A stretch of DNA of 5,673 nucleotides from ZC4RG30 sp039800965 (lineage in GTDB: Bacteria; Pseudomonadota; Gammaproteobacteria; Steroidobacterales; Steroidobacteraceae): NCBI GenBank assembly GCA_039800965.1, contig JBDLPS010000271.1:1-5673 (forward strand), given 5' to 3'. The translations under genes and the position numbers were made by a program. The notes beneath the pieces were generated by a model that did no database searches, was not told where the DNA came from, and saw nothing but the letters and a program-made list of their open reading frames with translations. Positions within the stretch are counted from its first letter, which is position 1, and each line of letters opens with the position of its first letter. This document shows positions 1-5,642 of this stretch, piece after piece.

Positions 1-1
1 C

Positions 2-382
2 AGCCTGCCTTTCACCGTGGCAACAGCGCTCGTCCATGGCAGCGTCGGACTCGAGCATTTCTCGCCCGAGGCAATGAAGGATCCACGCGTGCTCGCGCTG
101 GCCGCACGCTGCCAGTACAAGGTCTGGGAGCATGCCGACAACGCCGTTGCCGGCGCCCTGCGATTGCACCGGCCACAGGATCGCCTGCTCGTCGCGTCAT
201 TCATGGAGCCCTTGGGTGCACCGACCCGCCCGCTGGATGACAGCCGCCTGCTGCAGAAGGCGACCGATTGCTTCCAACGGGCCGCGCGTCCGCGGGCCGC
301 CGAGGCTGCGGACGCCCACGCGCGCGCCTGGCTCGACGTGGCGGGCTGCGAGGACGTCGGTGTGCTGCTGCAGCCGGCTTGA
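2..382 (+). CDS. MmgE/PrpD family protein, C-terminal fragment (5' end outside window)
   Basis: The frame is open from base 2 to the TGA at 380-382 and gives 126 residues of a protein that begins upstream of the window. It starts with SLPFTVATALVHG, then VGLEHF and DPRVLALAARC. This is the conserved C-terminal layout of the MmgE/PrpD superfamily (2-methylcitrate dehydratase PrpD, cis-aconitate decarboxylase, iminodisuccinate epimerase): a Ser-Leu-Pro-Tyr/Phe segment, a G-x-V-G-L turn and a D-P-x-V-x-A-L helix. The tail, with PTRPLDD and a long Ala/Arg-rich helix, fits the usual end of these proteins. The family acts in the cytoplasm as dehydratases, decarboxylases or epimerases on small carboxylic acids. 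The substrate cannot be read from this fragment, and the active-site half is missing. The GTG at 17-19 lies inside the conserved domain and is not a credible start. Family call fairly sure; reaction unknown. Confidence 0.82.
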   Translation, partial: SLPFTVATALVHGSVGLEHFSPEAMKDPRVLALAARCQYKVWEHADNAVAGALRLHRPQDRLLVASFMEPLGAPTRPLDDSRLLQKATDCFQRAARPRAAEAADAHARAWLDVAGCEDVGVLLQPA

Positions 383-449
383 CGCCAGAATCAGCCCTCG
401 CTGAAATCGCTTGCATCCGGGCGCCTCCGCCCAACCTGCCGAGAACCTC

Positions 450-1946
450 ATGCCTCGTCTCACGAGATCACTCGTCCTGCTGGCATTCGCCGGCCTGTCG
501 GCCGCACAGGCGGCACCCGCGCTCGATCGCTGGTGGTCACCCGGCGATGACCGACTCTTCCCCGTCGAACTCGACTACGGCAACAGCGCCGGTTCGCTGC
601 GCGTGCTGCTGTCCGGTGGCGCGGAGAAAACCAGGGGACACCCCTTCTTCGAGCCCCTAGGCAGCAACGGCCGCGCCTGCGTGACCTGCCACCAGCCGGC
701 GGATGCGATGAGCCTTTCGGCGCAGACGGCGCGCGAACGCTGGGACGCCACCAACGGAAAGGACCCTTTGTTCGCGGCCATCGATGGATCGAACTGCCCG
801 AACCTGCCGCAGGCCGCCAAGTCGTCGCACTCCCTCCTGCTGGAGCGAGGACTGATCCGCGTACAACGCCCCTGGCCACCGCGTGATCTCTCCGGCAAGC
901 CGATCAAACCTGACTTCACGATCGAAGTGCTGCGCGACCCCACGGGCTGCAACGGCATTGGCACAGAATTCGGACTTCGGGCGAAAGATCCCAATGTTTC
1001 GGTATATCGACGCCCACGACCTGTCGCCAACCTGAAATACCTGACGGCCGTCGGCTTTGAATACGACCCCAAGCAAGGCATGGCGCTGCCGCGCGATCCG
1101 GAGTCCGGCCGCATGCTGTCGGGCAACCTGATGGCCGACAACAGGGCACTGACGCTGGAGATGCAGGCGCGGGACGCTGCCCTCACCCATCTCCAGTTCA
1201 CGAAGGCCCTTTCGCCGCAGCAACTGGCGCGCATCGTCGAATTCGAAACGCGCCTGCACACGGCCCAGCAGTCCAGCCACGCAGGCGGCGCACTCGACGC
1301 AGCCGGCGCCGAAGGCGGTCCGAAACTGCTTGCGGACTCCCGGCCCGGCATGCTGGGTTCCGACAATGGAAGACCGGTCTTCAGCGAATTCGCCGCGTGG
1401 GAGAAACCCATCCCGGAGCCCAAGATCCCCACCCCCGAACAGCGTGCATTCCGCGAGTCCGTCGCTCGTGGCGCGCGCGTGTTCCGCGACAAGCACTTCC
1501 TTGTCACCGACAGCGCCGGGATCAACTCTCCGATGGGTTTCGGCAATCCCGTGCGCAACAGCTGCGTCTTCTGTCACAACATGTCCCAGATGGGTAACGA
1601 CGTGGCGCCGGGACAGGTGGACCTCGGCACGACCACCCAGCCCTTCGCGGACGCCCAACCGTGGTTGCCGCTGTTTCGCATCACCTGCACGGGCGACGGA
1701 CATCCGCACTACGGCCGGGTGATTCAGACGCACGACCCTGGGTTCGCGCTGACCACCGGGCGCTGTGCCGACGTTGGCAAGATCACGCTTCAGTCGCTCC
1801 GCGGGCTGTCCGCCCGCGCGCCGTATTTCAGCAATGGCGCCGCCAAGGACCTGCGCGCGGTGGTCGACTACTACGACCGGCGCTACTCCATCGGCTACAC
1901 CGAGCAGGAAAAGCAGGACCTCGTGCACCTGATGGAGTCGCTGTGA
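450..1946 (+). CDS. Exported di-heme cytochrome c, CcP/MauG-like
   Basis: 498 aa. The ATG at 450 is chosen over an upstream in-frame TTG (411) because it opens directly into a signal peptide (MPRLTRSLVLLAFAGLSAAQA, cleavage near AQA|AP at 20-22) and has a GAGA purine stretch 5 nt upstream. Two c-type heme motifs are present: CVTCH at 77-81 and CVFCH at 372-376. The C-terminal SLRGLSARAPYFSNG (449-463) followed by LRAVVDYYDRR (468-478) matches the 'LRN..LTAPYFHDG...L..VV..Y' block of bacterial di-heme cytochrome c peroxidases and MauG. At 227-249, DNR, TLEMQA and HLQ recall the 'DGR..LE.QA...HAQ' segment of the N-terminal heme domain. Cys116/Cys167 and Cys413/Cys439 could form disulphides. At about 500 residues it is much longer than classical peroxidases (about 320-350). 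The likely site is the periplasm and the likely role redox chemistry or peroxide handling. The substrate is unknown. Its stop overlaps the start of the next gene, so the two are probably co-translated. Confidence 0.85.
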   Translation: MPRLTRSLVLLAFAGLSAAQAAPALDRWWSPGDDRLFPVELDYGNSAGSLRVLLSGGAEKTRGHPFFEPLGSNGRACVTCHQPADAMSLSAQTARERWDATNGKDPLFAAIDGSNCPNLPQAAKSSHSLLLERGLIRVQRPWPPRDLSGKPIKPDFTIEVLRDPTGCNGIGTEFGLRAKDPNVSVYRRPRPVANLKYLTAVGFEYDPKQGMALPRDPESGRMLSGNLMADNRALTLEMQARDAALTHLQFTKALSPQQLARIVEFETRLHTAQQSSHAGGALDAAGAEGGPKLLADSRPGMLGSDNGRPVFSEFAAWEKPIPEPKIPTPEQRAFRESVARGARVFRDKHFLVTDSAGINSPMGFGNPVRNSCVFCHNMSQMGNDVAPGQVDLGTTTQPFADAQPWLPLFRITCTGDGHPHYGRVIQTHDPGFALTTGRCADVGKITLQSLRGLSARAPYFSNGAAKDLRAVVDYYDRRYSIGYTEQEKQDLVHLMESL

Positions 1947-1948
1947 TG
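1934..1948 (+). promoter_or_regulatory. Translational coupling site: GGAG Shine-Dalgarno plus TGATG stop/start overlap
   Basis: GGAG at 1934-1937 lies inside the last codons of the di-heme cytochrome gene, 8 nt before the ATG at 1946. The TGA stop of the cytochrome (1944-1946) shares its final A with that ATG. This arrangement fixes the start of the OmpA-like gene and indicates coupled translation from one mRNA. Confidence 0.8.
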
Positions 1949-2731
1949 CCTCGGACGAATGCATGGCGTGTCGTCGCGCTGCTGGCAGGCTGCACCACGG
2001 GCCTTGGCGCCATGGCAGAGGAACTGCGCTTCATCGCCTGCCCGATCTACCGCGATGTCCCCGACTCCGGACGCAAGGGTGGGTGCTGGCTGGCGGAGGA
2101 TGGCGCCAGCGGCGTCCGCTATGACGTGTCGATGTCGCCGGTGAAACCGGACTGGAACCACGAAGTGCTGGTCGAGGGCATGGTGGCCGCCACGCAGGAC
2201 AATGCCTGCGGCGGCACCGTGCTCGATGCCGTACGCGTATCCATCCTGCCGGGAGTCTGCACGCGGCACAGCCTGCCCGCCGAAGGCTACCCCGCGCGCA
2301 AGTTCACGCTACCGGCACGCAACACGCGGCCGCTGTCGGAGAAACGCGTTCCGCCGCCCCCACCCTGGGCCAACCGCAGCTTCCACCTGCAATACGAATG
2401 GAACCGGAGTTTCGGCGTCTACCAACTGGACGATTACTACCTGGATCAGGCGATCTGGTACATCCGCGCCGTGGATCCTCGCGAAGTGGTCGTGCGTGGC
2501 TACGCGGCGACAACCCCCTCCACTGTATCGGGACGCGTGATCGCGGAACGCGATGACGTCGCCCGTGAACGGGCGGAAAAGGTCGCCGAGTCGCTGCGGC
2601 GACTCGGCACGCCACCGGGCGTCATCAAGGTGGAGTGGCACGACGCGGCATCGGCCGCGGCGATCGATGCTGCCGATGGCCTCGTCGAACCCTCGCGGCG
2701 GCGCGTGGAAATCCAGGTGGTCGTACGCTGA
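1946..2731 (+). CDS. Exported protein with degenerate OmpA-like C-terminal domain
   Basis: 261 aa, starting at the ATG that overlaps the cytochrome stop. An N-terminal export signal (1-24) offers two readings: signal peptidase I cleavage after AMA (22-24), or a lipoprotein through LAGC (13-16). The SPI reading gives the more normal signal length. Residues 25-135 hold four cysteines (32, 47, 88, 105), possibly two disulphides; I do not recognise this part. A PPPPP linker (136-140) leads to an OmpA-like domain at about 145-261: a strand/helix region, VVVRGYAA (181-188), a helix with ARERAEKVAESLRRLG (206-221) and the closing PSRRRVEIQV (249-258), equivalent to the 'NRRVEI' end of OmpA/MotB domains. 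The aspartate of the usual GHTD motif, which binds peptidoglycan diaminopimelate, is replaced (GYAA), while an Arg of the following helix remains. Peptidoglycan binding is therefore doubtful. It probably works with the di-heme cytochrome in the periplasm. No specific function can be assigned. Confidence 0.78.
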   Translation: MPRTNAWRVVALLAGCTTGLGAMAEELRFIACPIYRDVPDSGRKGGCWLAEDGASGVRYDVSMSPVKPDWNHEVLVEGMVAATQDNACGGTVLDAVRVSILPGVCTRHSLPAEGYPARKFTLPARNTRPLSEKRVPPPPPWANRSFHLQYEWNRSFGVYQLDDYYLDQAIWYIRAVDPREVVVRGYAATTPSTVSGRVIAERDDVARERAEKVAESLRRLGTPPGVIKVEWHDAASAAAIDAADGLVEPSRRRVEIQVVVR

Positions 2732-3757
2732 TCAACGCCCGCCGGTCGTCATCGCGACGACCTTGCGGCGCTCGGCCTCCAGCGCAGCTTGCGGCTGGGG
2801 GACGAGACCGGCATCGACGAGATAGCCTTCGGGGCCGGAAGCGCGGTCGCTGAGGAACTCGCCCAGGAATTCCGCAAGCCCGGGCACGCTGCCCACATGC
2901 AGCGATTTCACGTACAGGAACAGCGGGCGCGACAGCGGATAGCTTCCCCCCACGATCGCGTCCAGGGTCGGCAATACTCCATCGATGCGCGCGGCCTGCA
3001 CCCGATCCCTGTTCCGGTCAAGGAACCCGTAACCCAGCACGCCTACAGCACGCGGCTCCGCCACCAGCCTGGCGAGCAAAACGGAATAATCGCCGGTGAC
3101 ATCGATCCAGGCGCCATCTTCACGCAAGGATTCACAGGCCCGTCGGCGCCCCGCCTCGTCCAGCACACGCACTTCCTGTTGTCGCTCGCAGACGGGCCGC
3201 AGGGCAAGGGCTACGAAGGCGTCGCGCGTGCCGTGATTGGGTGCCGGCCCATAGACGAGTATCGGCAGGTCCGGCAGGCGCGCATCGACATCGCGCCAAC
3301 GACGGTGGGGATTCGGCACCAGCCGGCCGTGGATCGGCACCTGCCGCGCCAGCGCGCGATAGAGCTGCTCACGCGTGAGCTCGAAGCGCGCCGCCGCGCG
3401 GCCGTTGGCGATGAGGATGCCATCCATCCCCACGCGCAACTCGGCCACCTCGCCGACCTTGTTGCTCGCACAAGTGGCACGCTCCTCCGCGCTCATCGGC
3501 CGGGATGCATCCGTGACATCCGGTGTACCGGGACCCACCCCGCGACAGAAGAGCTGAAAGCCCTGCCCCGTGCCGGTCGACTCGACAATGGGTGTCTTCC
3601 ATCGCCCGCGGTGCCCGAAGGTTTCGCCGACCACGGATGCCAGTGGAAACAAGGTTGCCGAGCCCACCACGGAAACCCGATCGCGGGGACCTGCCGCAGA
3701 TGCCGCCTGGAGCATGAACGCCAGCGTGGCAACGCCAGCTGCAAGATGGATTTTCAT
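2732..3757 (-). CDS. PstS-like periplasmic substrate-binding protein (PBP-like)
   Basis: 341 aa from the ATG at 3757. An upstream GTG at 3796 would add 13 charged residues before the signal peptide, so the ATG is preferred although no good Shine-Dalgarno sits before it. The signal peptide is MKIHLAAGVATLAFMLQAASA (1-21). The rest fits type II periplasmic binding proteins of the PstS/phosphate-binding group: VVGSATLFP (30-38), ESTGTGQGF (59-67), DASRPM (83-88), VGMDGILIAN (109-118) and GPAPNHGTRDAF (170-181), then VGVLGYGFL (238-246) in the second lobe. Cysteines 71, 96, 190 and 208 could pair. Ligand-contact loops are present, but the position that is usually Ser before GTRD appears to be His175, so the ligand may not be plain phosphate. 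No pstC, pstA, pstB or phoU gene is visible, so it may work with a distant transporter or as a binding or sensing protein. It converges on the OmpA-like gene with zero spacing. Confidence 0.85.
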   Translation of the reverse strand: MKIHLAAGVATLAFMLQAASAAGPRDRVSVVGSATLFPLASVVGETFGHRGRWKTPIVESTGTGQGFQLFCRGVGPGTPDVTDASRPMSAEERATCASNKVGEVAELRVGMDGILIANGRAAARFELTREQLYRALARQVPIHGRLVPNPHRRWRDVDARLPDLPILVYGPAPNHGTRDAFVALALRPVCERQQEVRVLDEAGRRRACESLREDGAWIDVTGDYSVLLARLVAEPRAVGVLGYGFLDRNRDRVQAARIDGVLPTLDAIVGGSYPLSRPLFLYVKSLHVGSVPGLAEFLGEFLSDRASGPEGYLVDAGLVPQPQAALEAERRKVVAMTTGGR

Positions 3758-3815
3758 GTCTGGATGTTCGCGCCGGAAAACTCTCCCGTCCAGCACCCGC
3801 GGCCCTTGCCGCCTG

Positions 3816-3824
3816 TGCTAGTTT
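3816..3824 (+). promoter_or_regulatory. Candidate extended -10 promoter element for the VOC/MBL unit
   Basis: TGCTAGTTT fits TGnTAnnnT, keeping the three most conserved positions of the sigma-70 -10 hexamer plus the TG extension. Transcription would start near 3831, about 29 nt before the VOC start codon. No -35 hexamer is recognisable 16-18 nt upstream, so this is only a candidate. Confidence 0.25.
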
Positions 3825-3848
3825 CAGCGCTCGATCCACACACTGACC

Positions 3849-3852
3849 GGAG
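3849..3852 (+). promoter_or_regulatory. Shine-Dalgarno GGAG deciding the VOC start
   Basis: GGAG ends 7 nt before the ATG at 3860. It matters because the same frame stays open far upstream across the antisense of the PstS-like gene. This site and the family-typical N-terminus MIGYLTLGTND show that the protein is 122 aa. Confidence 0.7.
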
Positions 3853-3859
3853 CTTACGC

Positions 3860-4228
3860 ATGATCGGCTACCTGACCCTCGGCACCAACGACCTCGCCCG
3901 CGCAGCTGCCTTCTACGACGCATTGCTGGCCGAACTGGGCGCCAAGCGCTTCATGGAGACGGAGCGCTCGATCGCCTGGTCGGTGACGCCGGGCACGCCG
4001 GGCCTGTCGGTCTGCAAGCCCTTCGACGGACAGCCGGCCACCGGCGGCAACGGCACCATGGTCGCGCTGGCGGCCTCCAGCCACGAACAGGTCAACGCCC
4101 TGCACGCCCGCGCGCTGTCGCTGGGCGCAAAGGACGAAGGTGCCCCTGGTCTGCGCGGCCCCACGTACTACGGTGCGTACTGGCGCGATCTGGACGGCAA
4201 CAAGCTCTGCGCTTTCCACATCGGCTGA
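3860..4228 (+). CDS. VOC family protein (glyoxalase/bleomycin resistance/dioxygenase fold)
   Basis: 122 aa, soluble, no signal peptide. It begins MIGYLTLGTNDLARAAAFYDA (1-21), the first beta strand and helix of a VOC module, and contains AELGAKR (24-30), VCKPFDGQPA (51-60), MVALAASS (67-74), a helix with HEQVNALHARALSLG (75-89) and the closing YWRDLDGNKLCAFH (107-120), the typical 'F.DPDGN.L..' strand of the fold. A single-domain protein of this size normally dimerises to form its active site. The family includes glyoxalase I, fosfomycin/bleomycin resistance proteins and extradiol dioxygenases. The metal ligands of glyoxalase I are not obvious: the first strand has Tyr4/Thr6 rather than His, so neither metal dependence nor substrate can be stated. 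It lies 11 nt upstream of the MBL-fold hydrolase and is probably co-transcribed with it. Confidence 0.85.
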   Translation: MIGYLTLGTNDLARAAAFYDALLAELGAKRFMETERSIAWSVTPGTPGLSVCKPFDGQPATGGNGTMVALAASSHEQVNALHARALSLGAKDEGAPGLRGPTYYGAYWRDLDGNKLCAFHIG

Positions 4229-4239
4229 CGGAATCCGCC

Positions 4240-5118
4240 ATGCATCCCGATCTGGGTCGACTGGTGGTGCGGAGCGTCCGCGAGGGTGAAGGCATCATGC
4301 CGATGCAGTTCGCAGTGCCGGGCATTACCGATGCGGACCTCGCCTCGATGCGGCCCTGGTACTGGAGCAAGGAACTGTCGCCCGACGCCCAGGCCGCCCA
4401 GTTCCATATCGAGGTGCGCAGCTACGTGATGCAGGTCGATGGCCTCAACGTGCTGATCGACAGCTGCTGCGGAAACGGCAAGATCCGCAGCGTTCCGTGG
4501 GCCGACCGCCTGCAGACCGACTGGCTTGGCCAACTCGGTCGCGCAGGCTACCGGCCCGAGGACATCCACCTGGTACTCTGCACCCACCTCCATGCCGACC
4601 ACGTGGGCTGGAACACGCGCCTGGAAAACGGCCGCTGGGTGCCGACATTCCCCAACGCCCGTTATGTCTTCAGTCGCAAGGATTACGCGTTCTTCAGCGA
4701 ACAGACCCACGAGGCGCACAACCGCGAAGCCTTCACGGATTCGGTAATGCCAGTCGTCGAGGCAGGCCTCGCCGACATCGTCGAGAGCGACCACCTGGTA
4801 CACCGGGAAATCGAGGACGGGATCTGGCTGCAGGATGCTGCCGGCCACTCACCAGGTTGCGTCGTGGTGAACGCACGCCGCGGCGGAGCCCGCGCGATGT
4901 TCATGGGGGACGTACTCCACCATCCGATCCAGCTGGTCCGACCGGACCTCGCCTTCTTTGCGGACGAGGAGCGGATACAGGCCTGCGAGACCCGCCAGCG
5001 ACTGCTGGCGGAGGCAGCCGACTGTGGCGCCATCCTGCTACCGGCGCACTTCCCGAATCCGCCGGCCGGACGCGTAAGGCGCACCGGAAAGTTCTTCTCG
5101 TACGACTTCAATAAATGA
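4240..5118 (+). CDS. MBL-fold metallohydrolase
   Basis: 292 aa, cytoplasmic (no signal peptide). It has the complete metallo-beta-lactamase-fold metal site: THLHADH (115-121, His116, His118, Asp120, His121), AGHSPGC (201-207, His203), GDVLHH (223-228, bridging Asp224) and PAHF (268-271, His270). This predicts a two-metal hydrolase. LIDSCCGNGK (72-81), leading into the first metal loop, is typical of the broad group that includes quorum-quenching lactonases and other ester or lactone hydrolases. The substrate cannot be read from sequence. The start at 4240 keeps the first beta strand (LGRLVVRSV) and has a weak CGGA 7-8 nt upstream. An internal ATG at 4297, preceded by purine-rich GAGGGTGAAGG, would remove that strand and is less likely. 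The gene follows the VOC gene closely, suggesting a shared cytoplasmic catabolic or detoxification step, which is inference. Confidence 0.9.
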   Translation: MHPDLGRLVVRSVREGEGIMPMQFAVPGITDADLASMRPWYWSKELSPDAQAAQFHIEVRSYVMQVDGLNVLIDSCCGNGKIRSVPWADRLQTDWLGQLGRAGYRPEDIHLVLCTHLHADHVGWNTRLENGRWVPTFPNARYVFSRKDYAFFSEQTHEAHNREAFTDSVMPVVEAGLADIVESDHLVHREIEDGIWLQDAAGHSPGCVVVNARRGGARAMFMGDVLHHPIQLVRPDLAFFADEERIQACETRQRLLAEAADCGAILLPAHFPNPPAGRVRRTGKFFSYDFNK

Positions 5119-5138
5119 CATCAACTTATTGAACATAA

Positions 5139-5157
5139 ATAAAATTTAAAATTTTAT
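5139..5157. repeat. AT-only inverted repeat, 9-bp arms around one base
   Basis: ATAAAATTT (5139-5147) and AAATTTTAT (5149-5157) are perfect reverse complements around a single A. It is a low-complexity palindrome that could be a protein-binding site or a flexible, easily melted element. As RNA its stem would be very weak. Confidence 0.5.
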
Positions 5158-5173
5158 ATGTAACGTTTTATTT

Positions 5174-5193
5174 TGTTGTTACTTCAAACAACA
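5174..5193 (+). terminator. Weak candidate stem-loop in the convergent gap
   Basis: TGTTGTT (5174-5180) and AACAACA (5187-5193) can pair across a 6-nt loop (ACTTCA). The stem has only two G-C pairs and no T-tract directly after it, so on its own it would be a poor terminator. It is preceded by T-runs on the + strand and on the - strand is followed by A/T-rich sequence. Confidence 0.2.
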
Positions 5194-5288
5194 GCGTAAC
5201 GCGTATCAAAAAAGATCGATGCATCAGCCGGACGAACGCGACGCAACGATCACGCTGCGACGCATCCTCGAACTCGGAGCGCGCCCCG

Positions 5289-5642
5289 TCAGCGCTTCTT
5301 CGACGCCACCTTCTTCGGCGGGGCCAGGTATGCAACCAGGTCGTTGAGCGCCGCGTCGTTGATCTCAGTCGGACGGAACGGCGCCATCTCGTAGAGGCCG
5401 TTCCGCACGATGGTGGCAACGTAGGCCGGAATCAGGTCCTTGCGATCCTCGAGGATCGAGAACTGCTTGCCGCGCGTCCACTCCAGCTGCTGCGTGCCAG
5501 GGTGGCCATGTCCCGGCGCATGGCACTCCGCGCAGTAGCGGTCGAAGGTCTTCTTGCCCGGCGGCGGCGCGTCCGCCGCCAGGGCCGAGGCAACGGTGCC
5601 GGTGGCCAGCAGCGTCATCAGTGCGGTGATGCTCTTCATCAT
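5289..5642 (-). CDS. Monoheme cytochrome c, probable electron-transfer subunit of a flavocytochrome
   Basis: 117 aa, exported: signal peptide 1-23 with cleavage near ALAA|DA. One heme site, CAECH (37-41, His41 proximal). Met86 in LYEMAPFRP is the probable distal ligand, giving a class I-type His/Met heme. IPAYVATIVRNG (71-82), then M-x-P-F-R-P-T-E-I and LVAYL (102-106), resembles the small cytochrome subunits of 4-cresol dehydrogenase (PchC) and eugenol hydroxylase (EhyA), from memory of those families. The mature protein ends in a basic tail, PPKKVASKKR. It would carry electrons from a periplasmic oxidoreductase to the respiratory chain. The preceding gene ends in the same start region and looks like the matching flavoprotein. 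Two tandem ATGs (5642 and 5639) are available: the first overlaps the upstream stop, the second is better spaced (7 nt) from the GGGGGA tract at 5647-5652. Confidence 0.85.
   Translation of the reverse strand: MMKSITALMTLLATGTVASALAADAPPPGKKTFDRYCAECHAPGHGHPGTQQLEWTRGKQFSILEDRKDLIPAYVATIVRNGLYEMAPFRPTEINDAALNDLVAYLAPPKKVASKKR

Larger units (their letters stand above)
3758..3859. other. Divergent intergenic region between the PstS-like and VOC genes
   Basis: 102 bp separate the two divergent start codons, so promoters for both directions should lie here. On the + strand there is one plausible extended -10 element (annotated separately). On the - strand I see no convincing -35/-10 pair. A GGGAGAG tract (- strand, about 25 nt before the ATG at 3757) is too far away to serve as that start's ribosome-binding site. 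I found no Pho-box-like direct repeats by eye. Confidence 0.5.
5119..5288. other. 170-bp convergent non-coding gap with an AT-rich island
   Basis: No gene is supported here. Bases 5119-5217 are about 24% GC by hand count (5119-5190 about 18%), in sharp contrast to the GC-rich flanks. 5228-5288 returns to normal composition. Two genes converge on it, the MBL hydrolase (+) and the cytochrome c (-), so a role in transcription termination for both strands is plausible: the + strand RNA would carry U-rich runs (UUUUAUUUUGUUGUU). No GC-rich intrinsic terminator stem was found. -10-like hexamers exist but are expected by chance in such AT-rich DNA. Confidence 0.6.

Noticed and set aside
419..432. 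GGGCG-CCTC-CGCCC hairpin between the MmgE/PrpD fragment and the di-heme gene
   Set aside because: The 5-bp stem is GC-strong but no T-tract follows, so it is not a convincing intrinsic terminator. Short GC stems are common by chance here.
411..449. TTG start at 411 for the di-heme cytochrome
   Set aside because: It would place 13 extra residues before a well-formed signal peptide that starts at the ATG at 450.
657..1964. Long open - strand frames (435 and 327 codons) opposite the di-heme cytochrome gene
   Set aside because: No recognisable motifs, no ribosome-binding site, and the opposite strand encodes a clear two-heme protein. These are GC-driven antisense shadows.
2789..4228. Long open + strand frame (479 codons) running across the antisense of the PstS-like gene into the VOC gene
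   Set aside because: The VOC part has its own ATG with GGAG 7 nt upstream and a family-typical N-terminus. The upstream part is antisense to a well-supported gene and reads as low-complexity Arg/Pro-rich sequence, a common effect of high GC.
5129..5160. TTGAAC with a TTTATA/TATATG hexamer as a + strand promoter, and TATAAA on the - strand
   Set aside because: Such hexamers are expected by chance in a stretch this AT-rich, no gene starts downstream on either strand, and the - strand version lacks a -35 at proper spacing.
5218..5225. GATGCATC palindrome at the end of the AT-rich island
   Set aside because: An 8-bp palindrome alone, without a repeat partner or symmetrical context, is not enough to call an operator or attachment site.
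5168..5419. 83-codon - strand open frame overlapping the cytochrome gene
   Set aside because: It lies out of frame within the cytochrome coding region and runs into the AT-rich gap. The cytochrome frame has heme motif, signal peptide and ribosome-binding site, this one has none.
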